DNA of 64,000 nucleotides, taken from Nymphaea colorata (Eukaryota; Streptophyta; Magnoliopsida; Nymphaeales; Nymphaeaceae). Below the pieces are notes generated by a model, which was given only the letters and a program-made list of their open reading frames with translations, searched no databases and had not been told where the DNA came from. This document shows, piece after piece, positions 24,287 to 34,667 of this stretch. Positions within the stretch are counted from its first letter, which is position 1. Each line of letters opens with the position of its first letter. Where the stretch lies: the NCBI RefSeq assembly GCF_008831285.2, contig NC_045149.1, forward strand, positions 16,733,035 to 16,797,034. Direction: 5' to 3'. Both the position numbers and the translations under genes were made by a program.

Positions 24287-24635
24287 AATAGTGTTAGGAA
24301 CAACACAGAATAAACTCTTCTCTCGCACTCTCAAGAGAGAGTTAGAAGCAACAAGGAAGAAGACAACGATTTACGTGGTTCGGAGCAATAATCTCCTACG
24401 TCTACGGTCGCACAGATCTCTTGTATTTTCTCTCTTCTATGAACACACAGAACAAACACTCTCAAGCGGCGGTCATCCTCAAAACATAAGGATTAGGGCA
24501 AACCCGCATTTGTACAAAATAACATATATGCCCTTACATAAAGAGAAATAGATGCACACAGAACAGACACTGTTGGATCCGCGATATTGCAAATGAGCGT
24601 CCAGTATGGATCAACTTCCATACACCAACAAATAG
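24287..24635. mobile_element. Solo LTR with 5-bp target duplication
   Basis: The segment 24292-24630 starts TGTTAGG and ends CCAACA, i.e. the 5'-TG...CA-3' and short inverted ends of an LTR. It is flanked by AATAG at 24287-24291 and again at 24631-24635, a perfect 5-bp duplication as left by LTR retrotransposon integrase. No internal domain, primer-binding site or second LTR is present. Inside is TTTACGTGGTTCGG, a word I associate with common short plant LTRs. The orientation of the parent element is not certain. Confidence 0.8.
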
Positions 24636-25369
24636 ATGCACTTTAGTTGAGCAAACGATCGGTGCCTGTAATCTTCTTCTTGTAATGGTACTTTGCTAGC
24701 TGTAACTTGGACCTATGACTTTCGACTTATTCAGTTGCCTTGGAAGTATGTGTTGAATTCAAGCCAAAGAATGCGTTGAGAGGATGATGCTTATCTTCAT
24801 GGGCCAAAGCCTTCCTGATCAGTTCTATACATACTGCCCTAAATAGAGACTCGGTGGGATGCTAACGCTAAATTTTCTGGAGGCGGACAGAACATGTCCA
24901 GTAAAGTACAGTGAAAGGTGGCCTCAAGAGTGTGAAACAGAAGAAATTTTGACACCGTTAAGTTTGACTAGATTGGCAGAGGATGCTGTGCTCGCAAGGG
25001 CCGCGTATTTCGGGCGCAAAATTGAAAGCGATGGGAGAAAATCTGCAGAATAATCTTTTCTCTGTTTTTTCTTTTATTCAGAATGAAATGGAGTCCACCA
25101 GCCGGGCGAACAAATAATATCTAGTATATGACTTCATTTTACTACATAATATTACGTCTTCAATGACATTCTTCTAATGTAAAATTTATCTTTCTGAATC
25201 GGGAAAAAATCGATAAGTTGCATGCTACCGATTTCTGAAGTACTCGGAAATTCATGTCGGTAAGTACGAAATATGATTTGTTTTAAGCGACCAAGATCAG
25301 AATGGTCGTTGGGATGGATCTTCCATGGAATTAAAAAATTTGCAATGAAAACCTTCACGATCACTGAAT

Positions 25370-25406
<37 letters not shown>

Positions 25407-25488
25407 AAGTTGCAGAAAAAAAAAATACTATCTTGATACTGCAACATCTCTATCCGCCACCTTGTTGCCGTCCATGCACTGTAATATG
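24636..25488. other. Spacer with (GA)n upstream of gene 3
   Basis: No gene recognised. A (GA)n tract at about 25375-25404 lies roughly 85 bp before the conserved promoter block of the third proline-rich gene. Confidence 0.5.
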
Positions 25489-25510
25489 GCAACTGGACAA
25501 AGGTCCAAAG
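25489..25510 (+). promoter_or_regulatory. Conserved upstream block of proline-rich gene 3
   Basis: GCAACTGGACAAAGGTCCAA starts 133 bp before the TATA box and 249 bp before the ATG, preceded by CCATGCACTGTA. A CACGTGGC (ACGT-core, ABRE or G-box-like) at 25578-25585 lies between this block and the TATA box and is not present in the other two promoters. Confidence 0.55.
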
Positions 25511-25621
25511 CTAATGGCTGTTGCCTGTTCCCTTCCCGCCAGGGCTGCATGCCAGCTACGGCATTGCCGCTCCTTCTCACGTGGCCACGCTTCCTCTCTC
25601 CTCGCAGGCTCTCTCCACCAC

Positions 25622-25629
25622 TATATAAA
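25622..25629 (+). promoter_or_regulatory. TATA box of proline-rich gene 3
   Basis: TATATAAA in the context CACTATATAAACCCC, 116 bp before the start codon. Confidence 0.75.
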
Positions 25630-25737
25630 CCCCTACCCACCATTCCCTTCGAACTCACCACCACAAGGAGCAATCCAGAAAGATCTCCCACCCTGATCTC
25701 TCTGTGAATCTCCCACCACAGAGAAAGAAAGACAGAG

Positions 25738-26148
25738 ATGGCATCCAAGGTCTTCCCTTCCCTTTTGGTGGCAATGGTGCTCATCCAGTGCGCCGCCGCC
25801 TGCTACCCTTCCTGCGAACACCCCCCCGTCTACAAGCCCCCCGTCTACAAGCCACCTGTGGTCAAGCCTCACTACCCAGCCTACCCACATTGCCCGGTCG
25901 ACGCCTTGAAGCTCGGCGTCTGCGTCGACCTGCTCCACGGCCTGCTCAACCTGGTCATCGGCCACCCGCCGAGTGGCTCCGACTGCTGCCCCCTCATCAA
26001 GGGCCTGGTCGACCTCGAGGCCGCTGCTTGCCTCTGCACCGTCATCAAGGCCGACGTCCTGGGCATCAAGGTTGACCTTGATGTCAAGCTCTCCTTGCTC
26101 GCCAACACCTGCGGCTGCTCCATCCCCGCCGGATACAAGTGCCTTTAA
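25738..26148 (+). CDS. Hybrid proline-rich protein (8-cysteine motif), copy 3
   Basis: Single-exon gene for a 136-residue secreted HyPRP. Signal peptide residues 1-21; linker of two PPVYK and one PPVVK repeats; then the eight-cysteine domain with CC, CLC and the same CGC variant as its paralogues. It has one more linker variant and one fewer unit than copy 2, but its domain region is almost the same sequence, so the two arose by recent duplication or have been homogenised. The gene lies between the arms of a 0.6-kb inverted repeat, with the right arm starting in its own 3' UTR. Expression could be influenced if the region is read through. Role as for the family: an apoplastic lipid-transfer-like wall protein. 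Confidence 0.94.
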   Translation: MASKVFPSLLVAMVLIQCAAACYPSCEHPPVYKPPVYKPPVVKPHYPAYPHCPVDALKLGVCVDLLHGLLNLVIGHPPSGSDCCPLIKGLVDLEAAACLCTVIKADVLGIKVDLDVKLSLLANTCGCSIPAGYKCL

Positions 26149-26234
26149 GCGTCCAGTACTGCTCGGTTTCTTCCTGATTCTTACCATCTTAATTAGCTAG
26201 GCCGCGTAGTTCTGGACCTGTTGTTTGATTCTTC

Positions 26235-26817
26235 ATGTGGTTGGTGCTCTTTGGTGTGGTTCCAATAAAGTACTTCCATGAAGTCTGTACCAACAAACTG
26301 TTCGTTTCTGTCTAGCTATCTTGTGTTTTTTTTTTTTCTTTTTTTATGGTGAATTCAATTTGGTTGTTTCATAAGTTCGGAGCCGGGAGTCCGGTTGATT
26401 CAATCTGAAGAATGTTATCCGACGATAGAGTGTAATGTTTTGAGCTTCAAGCTTGTTAATTTATGGGATATTTGGAAGTTGTAAACTTAGTTTTTCTCTT
26501 TATATCTTGCTCAGAATTCGTTGCACTCTGCATGGTTTAATTGAAAACAAGAACGTCTCTAGGTACCATATTCCTTAAGAGAAAAGATTCTTCGTTGCAG
26601 GAAAGCTAGTGGGAATTGTTCTAATTGATTAAAAAATAAAACAATCAAAGGCGACCGACAGAGAAGTCCAAGAGAGAGAGGGAGAGAGAGAGGGAGAGAG
26701 AGAGAGAGTTCCATGCTTCGGCTTGTTATGGTCTTTCTTCACCATCTTTGTGCATATACATGGACGGAGACTTTAGGAGGGACTGCAGAGACAGAGTTTA
26801 CTTGCCAATAGTGAACC
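26235..26817 (+). repeat. Right arm of inverted repeat (3' UTR and flank of gene 3)
   Basis: This arm begins in the 3' UTR of copy 3 and includes its poly(A) signal, GGTGTGGTTCCAATAAA at 26253-26269, then the downstream flank and a (GA)n tract near 26675-26708. It pairs with 22885-23485 and the match ends at GTGAACC (26811-26817). The arms enclose about 2.75 kb. Confidence 0.9.
26253..26269 (+). terminator. Poly(A) signal region of proline-rich gene 3
   Basis: GGTGTGGTTCCAATAAA contains the canonical AATAAA about 115 bp after the stop codon; it is the best-preserved version of the motif among the three copies. Confidence 0.6.
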
Positions 26818-27298
26818 TGATCAGCATCCAACTTTAATGTAGAAGGTAGAATGCGTGAACGGCCCTGTGTTCAGAAAAGAAACGCCATGAAACGCCAAGC
26901 AAATTCAATAATGGTGCAGCTATGCATGAACCCAAAAGGCACATAACTGGAGACTGCAAAACAAAAAAAGTTGCATCTCTCCATAATGTATTCTGCAGGT
27001 AGTGGTGACCTGGCAAGGATCCCTCGATCAGAAGCATGACAGTTATTGTAGTCTTACGCCCCATGGTTTTACCTTCGATCCTCCAACTTCACTTGTTAGG
27101 TCGTACGAAGAATTAAGATGCTGATCTGATAATAAATTGCCTGTCTCATCAAGCATTAAATTCCCCACAGTGGCCCAAGCTACAATTACAGGGACCTTTC
27201 AGAAGGGAGAGTTAATGAAAATGATCCAAAATCCGTCGTCGCTTAGGCTGGAAAGGAGAAGCGAATGAAGTGGCTGGCAGAGGCTGAAATTTACCTAA
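26818..27298. other. Spacer, no recognisable gene
   Basis: No exon, repeat or motif recognised. Its last bases TAA (27296-27298) are the target duplication of the next element. Confidence 0.5.
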
Positions 27299-28019
27299 GG
27301 GCCCGTTTGATGGGCGGGTGAAATTTAATGCGGTAAATTTACCATGGTAAATTTTTCTGAAAAAATTTACAGGATGAAATTTCTCCCTCTTCCAATTTGA
27401 GGCCTTGTTTGATGGGCGAGAAGAATTTACCGTGGTAAATTTAATCCTGTTTGATGCACAGGAAGAATTTAACATGGTAAATTTAACCATGTTTGATGCA
27501 CATGAAGAATTTAACATGGTAAATATTGTTTTTGTTGTGTCTTCTCCTCTCCAAATTTGACTTGGGAGATCACAAAGGAAGGCATCAAAAGGTTGTTCTT
27601 TGTTGTTGGCATTCAAGACCAATACATCAAGGTTCCTCAGAAAGCCCCTCTTCCAACTCATCGATCACACCATTAATTTAGTTAAACATATCCAGAACGA
27701 ACGCATAATCAACAAAAACCTTAATTTGAATATAGAGCGATTCAGAACTTGATGCATTCATAAAACCCAAGGTTCAATAAGATACGACCAACATATGTTT
27801 ACCAATAAATTATCACTTCATTTCATTGTGTACAATACTACCAAATAACAGCATATGGTCGGCCATGAAACCAGAACAGCCTAAAAATTCAACAACCAAA
27901 CTCTACATCTTAGCCATAAAGTGCACTCCCTTGCTGTGAAACCTCTTCATGATCCTCCCCACCTCTCCACGGTCTCCATCGAAGCACGCCAAATCTTAAT
28001 TCTTATCAAACCAATCTCT

Positions 28020-28106
28020 CTATTCCGGCAACAAAGAGGTCAGGAGATTGATGAACTCTTCCCTGGCTTGCTCCTTGGGCATGTCCCCAAGTGCCAGCCA
28101 CGCCTG
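28020..28106 (-). pseudogene. Terminal exon resembling an acyl-CoA-binding domain
   Basis: Reading minus, a 3' splice site (GATGCAG at 28107-28113) precedes 28 codons and a TAG at 28020. The peptide contains AWLALGDMPKEQAREEF and LLTSLLPE. The pattern AWxxLGxMxxExA followed by an amphipathic helix resembles helices 3-4 of acyl-CoA-binding domains. The first half of such a domain, with the YKQATxGPC region, was not found. It lies inside the Harbinger-like element and is most simply a captured exon. The assignment is by eye and could be chance similarity. Confidence 0.35.
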
Positions 28107-28520
28107 CTGCATCGCCATGAAGTTATGGTCAGTAAAGCAAGTAAAAAATATAGAACACATATACAAATGGTGACATATGTTTGACATATGTTTGCTTGGC
28201 AAAAAAAAGCATGACATAGACAAAAAAGTACATAAAAAGTTGCAGAAAAATTGAATGTCGAATCACATATGTTTCAAGGTAAGATTAACTTTAAAGTGAC
28301 AAAACAGAGCACTGGAAAGTGGAAAAAAACCATTTCCTGATACATAAGCAGCCTAAAAGATCTTTAAAATCAAAACGAGACATCGTTTTGAAGATAAGAC
28401 AAGAGGATTAACTGATCAGCTTGTTTCTCAAGGTTGAATTAATGAAAGAGAAAACCCTGCAAATGAATCAACTTGGCATCTTCAAGCCTGCGCTTTTTTG
28501 TCCTAACAGCTGCCTTAATC

Positions 28521-28584
28521 TTTTTTTTATTTGCCCTGACTTCACTTTGTTTGCTGCTTTCAAGGCTTGCGCCTTCGCATCAGG
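28521..28584 (-). pseudogene. Fragment resembling the N-terminus of ribosomal protein L23a
   Basis: On the minus strand, after a possible acceptor (CTGCTTAG), the frame reads PDAKAQALKAANKVKSGQ followed by IKK. The N-terminal region of plant cytosolic uL23 (RPL23A) has a very similar DxKAQALKxAKxVKSG stretch. The frame is then disturbed at an A8 homopolymer and downstream sequence no longer resembles the family. No remainder of the ribosomal protein is present, so this is a small captured or decayed fragment. Confidence 0.35.
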
Positions 28585-28941
28585 TTTCTAAGCAGGAGCT
28601 GTACGCAGAAATTTCAAATAAGGTGACTTCTGTCAAGATTGCCACATGCACTGCAAGATCCTAAGAATTTAATAAGGAGCCGAACATAGACAAGTGCCTC
28701 GCATGGTACTGGATCATAATCATAATCATAAAGGTTATCCCAAAAAGAAGTTGGAAGGAAAAGAATTTTAGGGAAAACAGCTGAAAAATGTCCCTTTTCA
28801 AGAAGCAAGGTGCCGGTGGAGATGATGAACTCCACAAGGGAAGCAGACCTAAACAAATTGTTGATGATATAAGACAGTCATCATGCCACCAAATACTGCA
28901 CACACACATATACACAGATAGCGAGAGAGAAAGGAGCGACC

Positions 28942-28994
<53 letters not shown>

Positions 28995-29365
28995 GTAGGC
29001 GACTTAGCGACATTTGCTCACTGAAGCATAGCGATGGCTCTCTGAAAGGCCTGGTTTCCATTGTTGGTCCTCCTCGATCACGAAGGATAGAGAGGAACCA
29101 TCTGGAACCGATTGCAAGAGAGAGACAGAGAAAAACAAATTGGGCGTTTTTGAAAAAGGGACACATCGAGAGCAAGAGAAACCCTTACATGAGAGGCGAC
29201 TGTGGCGTTGGCGAATCGGCAGAGGAGCGGAGCAGAAATGGCGGAGCAGCGACGTTGAGAAAGGCCTTTGGTGCGACGGTGAGAAGACGGTGAGAAGTTT
29301 CTTTGTCAGGGAGGAGCAGCTGCAGAGAAGGAAAAGGGTGAAATACGACGGGAGGAGAGGGTGTC

Positions 29366-29442
29366 GAGCGGGTGAAATTCCACCCGCTCGAAAGTCCGAG
29401 GTGCGAGCTCGGACTTTCGAGCGGGTGGAATTTCACCCGCTC
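29366..29442. repeat. Perfect 35-bp inverted repeat (hairpin)
   Basis: The arms 29366-29400 and 29408-29442 are exact reverse complements with a 7-base loop. Each arm begins or ends with the subterminal motif GAGCGGGTGAAATTCCACCC. The hairpin sits about 125 bp inside the right end of the Harbinger-like element. Confidence 0.95.
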
Positions 29443-29568
29443 TCTTTTGCATTAAACGGGGTGAAATTCACCCCGTTTGATGCGTTTTTGGTGGGGCGGG
29501 TGAAATTTCACCCGCCCGTACCGTTTTTTCTCTCTTCTCTCATTTTTCCCCGCCTATCAAACGGGGCC

Positions 29569-30961
29569 TAAAGGTGGACACAGAAGCAAATAAATGTAAG
29601 AACAGGAATTCTTATTCTTGTTAATTTATCCATGACCCAAAGGTCCTTTGCTTGTAATGTGTGAAATTATTGTGGTTAAGGACAAATTATTCAGTGCATA
29701 AAGCCAAAATCATCTTTTTTCATTGAAATTGAGTTCCTTCAAGTTGTTGTATGTAAACAAATGCGTTATTTGTCATCATTAAGGAGATAATAGATTTGCA
29801 AAGTCAGATTAATTTGTCAAATGTGAACATGAAGTTTTGCAATAAGAGAGGTAAAACTCTTTTCTTAACAATCTTGACTCAGAGAGAGAGAAGACTGCAC
29901 CCACTTATCGACGTGGCCCATAGCCAACTCGTTTTGAAAAGTATTACCTTTAAGTGATGTATAAATGAAAAATTCAATATATACATATACATAATTACCA
30001 AAGTTGACTCTTATCAAGCACAAGTATATATCCCGGATCAATTTACCCATTTGCCGACATATATATTCGGGTCAAATCAATAGTGGAGCTTGAGGGGGTG
30101 CTCATTCAATACTTTAATTTAATTTTTGTTTAGTACTTATATGTATAATAATCAAATATATTAAAACATTAACATATATATTAAACTAATTTAAACTAAT
30201 TTTGTGAGGCTAGCGTGGGCAACTGAAATGCTTATTTTCAGTAGAAATATCAAAGGTACCATATCTGGATGGTTTTGGAGCAGTTTTGAGTTGTTTACTT
30301 CATTGAATCATATCTGTAAGACGTTGTTTACATCACTATGCTATGTGGTCAGGCGGCCAGAACCGAGCCTCGTGTCTGCTGTCAGGCTGCAGTCTCAGAC
30401 GTTATCTTGTGGTGTGACGAAGTAACAAAGCCTCCTTAACTGTCACAGAGTTTCTCTTCTTTTTCTTTTATGTTTTTCTGGTTTCTTTGAAATTCATTTC
30501 GGGCTTGGCTGTTCCTGATCTGGGTTCTAGCTAGTATTCCGATCTTACAGAACATTAGAAATCGGAGCGACAGCCAGACTAGATTTGGCGTCGGATGTAA
30601 GCAAGTCATATGCAAACCAATTTTCGATTACAACACTCGTTGGGCTCATTATACAAGAGAGGGAGAGGGGAAGAGAGAGTATTTTGTATACGTTCATTCA
30701 AAAAAACTAGGCATGCAAATGAATGCAAAATATATGTCGGAAAATGGATGTAAAGTTCGACCATTCTGACATCCAATGTCTTGGTCAGATTTACGTATAT
30801 GATGAAAAAGTATATGGCAGGAAAGTTGAAACTTCAAATTATGTAAAATACTTGCAGAGTTTGATTTACAAATTAATTGGGTTTTCATGATTTCTTATGG
30901 ACAGATTTTTGGACATTCCTTATCCATCTTTTTGGGTTGATTTGTGACAACCAGCTGAATG

Positions 30962-31033
<72 letters not shown>

Positions 31034-31869
31034 TATTGAAATCAAGAGAGAGCCGAAAGACTAAATATTTAGAAGTGAACAATCAACATTATAAGCACCA
31101 TACAATAAAGGGACCGGCGACGGTTTCGTTTTGAACTGGTTATAGTACTTCTAGTTCTAGCAATGGTCTATTAAATACTTAGCTATCGGGTATGTCTCAT
31201 ACTAAATTCATGCTTAATAATTAGGGCATGGATTCTCGCACTTCTGAATTCTCGGATGCGGACTTTATCTAAAAGCCATGATGTTAATTCGTTTAATCTT
31301 AGGGGCATGATTGATTTTAAGTCCTCCATCGCACGATGTGCGGTCGAAAATTAGAACATTGTCATCTCAACATATAGAAAAGGACTGATATTTTTGGTGA
31401 GGATCTAAGCTTCTTTAGGGCGTACATTTTGAAGGAAAAAGAACAAATGAACATTTGGGGAAATTCAGTGATGTGAGGCCATGTTTCCAAGGTCCGCACA
31501 AAGCTTGGGCCTCAATTGAAAAGTTTGAATCCTCGAGTTCTGGTGCATTAGTGTTGGTATGATTAGTTTGATTGATTATACCTAAGTTCTAACATAAAGC
31601 GAAGCATCAAGACAGGAATTATCATGCTTAAACCGATAAGCCGTGGTGATGATCTCAGAAATTAAGAAGTTAAGAAGTCACCAAGCATAACATTGGCCCA
31701 TCGTTAACTGTTCTGTAGCAGCATTCACTGCCCGAGTTGGGCCAGCTCAAGCTTGACTCTAATCTTAAACCTGCATGAGCACAAGTACGCAACCAGGCTC
31801 ATAAACTCAAATTTGAACTCAACTGAGAAGACGGTCTTCGTATATACAGTATTGGCCTTACACTATGTC
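29569..31869. other. Spacer with (TA)n/(GA)n
   Basis: A (TA)n tract at about 30964-31012 runs into (GA)n to 31034. Otherwise AT-rich with no recognised gene. A stretch near 31735-31830 is rich in CTCAAGCTTGA-like words typical of decayed transposon ends. Confidence 0.5.
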
Positions 31870-32125
31870 ACCATAGTATGAGGTGCGGGTGCCGGTGTGG
31901 CGAGGGTATTTTATTATTATTATTATTAATTATTTATTATATATATAACAAAATAAGCATATTATTACAATTTAATTACTATTGTATATAACGTACTTGA
32001 ATAATTGTATTGCATAGTAAAATATCAAAACAACATATATAATATAAGTAATGTAGTAATATGACATTCTAATTGGACTCGGGTGTGAGTCGGAGCTACA
32101 CCCATATCCGGTGCGCACCCGACTC
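31870..32125. mobile_element. Candidate decayed TIR element
   Basis: GGTGCGGGTGCCGGTGTGG at the left and CCGGTGCGCACCCGACTCG at the right are inverted GC-rich ends around an AT-rich core with repeated TTATTA. The GGTGCGGGTG words also occur in the 58.8-kb hAT-like element. No target duplication is evident. Confidence 0.3.
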
Positions 32126-34607
32126 GATGCGGCAGTAAAATAAAATAGTCTGGTGACTTAGGTCTTACATGATCCAACCTTGCGTGGCTGGAGCTTCATT
32201 CTGAAGAATTCTTTGTATATGTTTTAAACGAGTTTGTTCTAACTAGCCTCTACAAACTAAGCTCGACTGGCTTGATCGTCTAGACTCATTAAAGAGGTGA
32301 AGTCGGCTTCTTTAGTGGAAGAGTTGAATTTAGATGAATCGAACTGATCAACACACTCGCAACATTAATGCAATTGAAGAAGAAAGCTAATCGTTTTTGG
32401 CTTCTTACACAAATATACCGCAATTGAGAAGCGAGAGTTGGTCCGCATATGCGTTGTCATAACCGAACCCTTTGCATCCTGGCTTACCTAACCAGCTTGG
32501 CTCACAAAGGGCTGGCTAGAAAGGACTGTTTGGAGGTTAGTCTCTAGCCCTTGTTACTGAAAAAGTGAATTGGCCAAAAGGTCATTTTTCATCTTTATCT
32601 TTTTTTCTTTTTTGTTTTTTTTTATCAGGCTGTTGTTTTAATTTCTCAAATTAAGAGTATTTTGGTCATTTTAACACCCACCGAAGTGATCCAACCAAAA
32701 TATTAAGTATAGAATATGATTGGTATCAAGGAGCAGGGAGACAAAGTGGGTTGGCCGCTGCTATTCCCCCTGAAATAAATTAAAAAAAAATTATTAGATG
32801 ACTTTTTCAAAAATGCTAAATTTGCCCTCAAGAAAAAATTTGGAAACCGCATGCATTCACAGTTTTCCTATCCAGAAAACCCTATGTCTTCTGGAGATAA
32901 TGTGACTTGATCATAAATCTTTTCCATTTCTAGGTCCATTGCATGGGATGTAGTACTTGAATCAGAATCATTTATAAAAGTTTACCCATCTAGCTAGCCG
33001 TTTTAGTAAGATCAATCCTCTTCCACTGTAAAACATAATCAATTCATGCGAGTACCGTCAGTTAATTTATCAAACAAAAAGGGATCAGTGTTAGTTTGTT
33101 TCACCAACCAAAACAAGATGACGTAATTTACCTTTAACCATGAACACACACACACGCACACTCTCTCTCTCTAGACAATGGTTTCGATGAGCAGAGGAGA
33201 GTATTTGTTCCAATTAAATATAAACTACATAGAATCGTCCTTAAAGCGGAATGACTCTGTATTATGAAGAAAAAACTAAACTCCAAAAGGTCTGCAGATA
33301 AATACTCTCACTATCAATGAGATAAGAGGTTCTATTGATGATGGTGCCGGAGGGGCATAAAATAGCTGATCGGACTGGGAGGGCTAGTGAAAATCCGATC
33401 ATCAATTCAATTTGTGATTGCAAATGGAGGTATGCATTGCTCTCAAGTTAACGACAATAACCATAAGTTCACCCATATCTCAAAACAGTCTTGAATCCCA
33501 ATGACAAGAAGAAGGGAGAAGGGCTTCGGCTTCTTCATGATATCTCCCCTACACTGCCGTGCATGGATTCAGCAGTTACATTCTCTGATCTTAACATCAA
33601 TATTAATATCAACCTTCCGTAAATGAAGAATATATTTTATCCTTCTTATTTTCATGAGTTCATTTCGTTTTACCGATACTAATTTCCGTGCAACACAAGA
33701 TCCGTGCCTTTGCTTGCCTTTTATCTTTAGTAGGAGAACTTCCACAATCTTCATCTAGATCTGAATTGCTAACCGATTAGGGCAGCTTGGCTTAACATGA
33801 CTTCCCCCAACACCTAAGCCAGCATATAGTTCAACAAATTCATAAACTAAAAACGCAGTGATTTTCTTTATTGTAGCCACATCTCTGCTGCCGATTTAGC
33901 AGGTGCCAACATAAACTTCTCAGCACATAAATCATTCACGTTAAGATTTCAATCGATCAATATTATCACAGCAAAAGTAGCGTTTATTCGTCCCGACAAG
34001 CCGGACCTCAGACCTAACCCAAGGAATTAAAAAAAAAAAAATAAAGTTGTCCATATGCATAATATCTCACACACATGAGAGACCTACCTTAAGTAAAAAC
34101 ACGGGAAGGCAAAAGAACAGGAAATCATGCATCTTCACGCTAAGAATCATCCAATTCTTCTGTTGAATTATGCCATATTTGCTTATGAAGGTGGTCACCT
34201 TGTTTCCGCCATGAAAAGTGGGAGAACAACGAGCCAAAAAGGAGGGAAAGGGCCCCCAACTACAAGTAAACCCTCGCAGACGTTTAAACTCCACTGTTGA
34301 GTAGGCCCTTTTGAATGAGCGTCACTGATGCCATGTGCGTAGGGCTCAATATCGCACGAATCCACTCCTATGCACCGTATAAAAGGAGTGGGAGTTCCAC
34401 TTGTTCCAAGGGGACCCTAAATGCTATATCTTAGACTCTTAGTAGTAGCTGAGAATGGGTCCACTGTCCAACTTGAAGGTTTCAGTTTGATCCCTAGGGC
34501 TCTATATTGGGAGGGCTACCTAGCTGACCGCACCATGTGCCAAGGTGCACTCGGCTATGGATGGTCACTTGCGTAGCAATCAATCCATCTAGCTAAAAAA
34601 AGGACTG

Positions 34608-34667
<60 letters not shown>

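Larger units (their letters stand above)
27299..29568. mobile_element. PIF/Harbinger-like non-autonomous element with captured sequences
   Basis: The ends are inverted: GGGCCCGTTTGATGGGCGGG on the left and, reverse complemented, GGCCCCGTTTGATAGGCGGG on the right (18 of 20 identical). TAA flanks both sides (27296-27298, 29569-29571), the 3-bp TWA duplication of the PIF/Harbinger superfamily. Subterminal regions carry repeated motifs of the kind GTTTGATG followed by GAATTTA...TGGTAAATTT (left) and GCGGGTGAAATTTCACCCGC (right). No transposase was found. The interior instead holds gene-like fragments on the minus strand, a GC-rich leader-like region with a GTAAGG donor near 29190, and a (GA)n tract at about 28946-28991. 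Confidence 0.75.
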
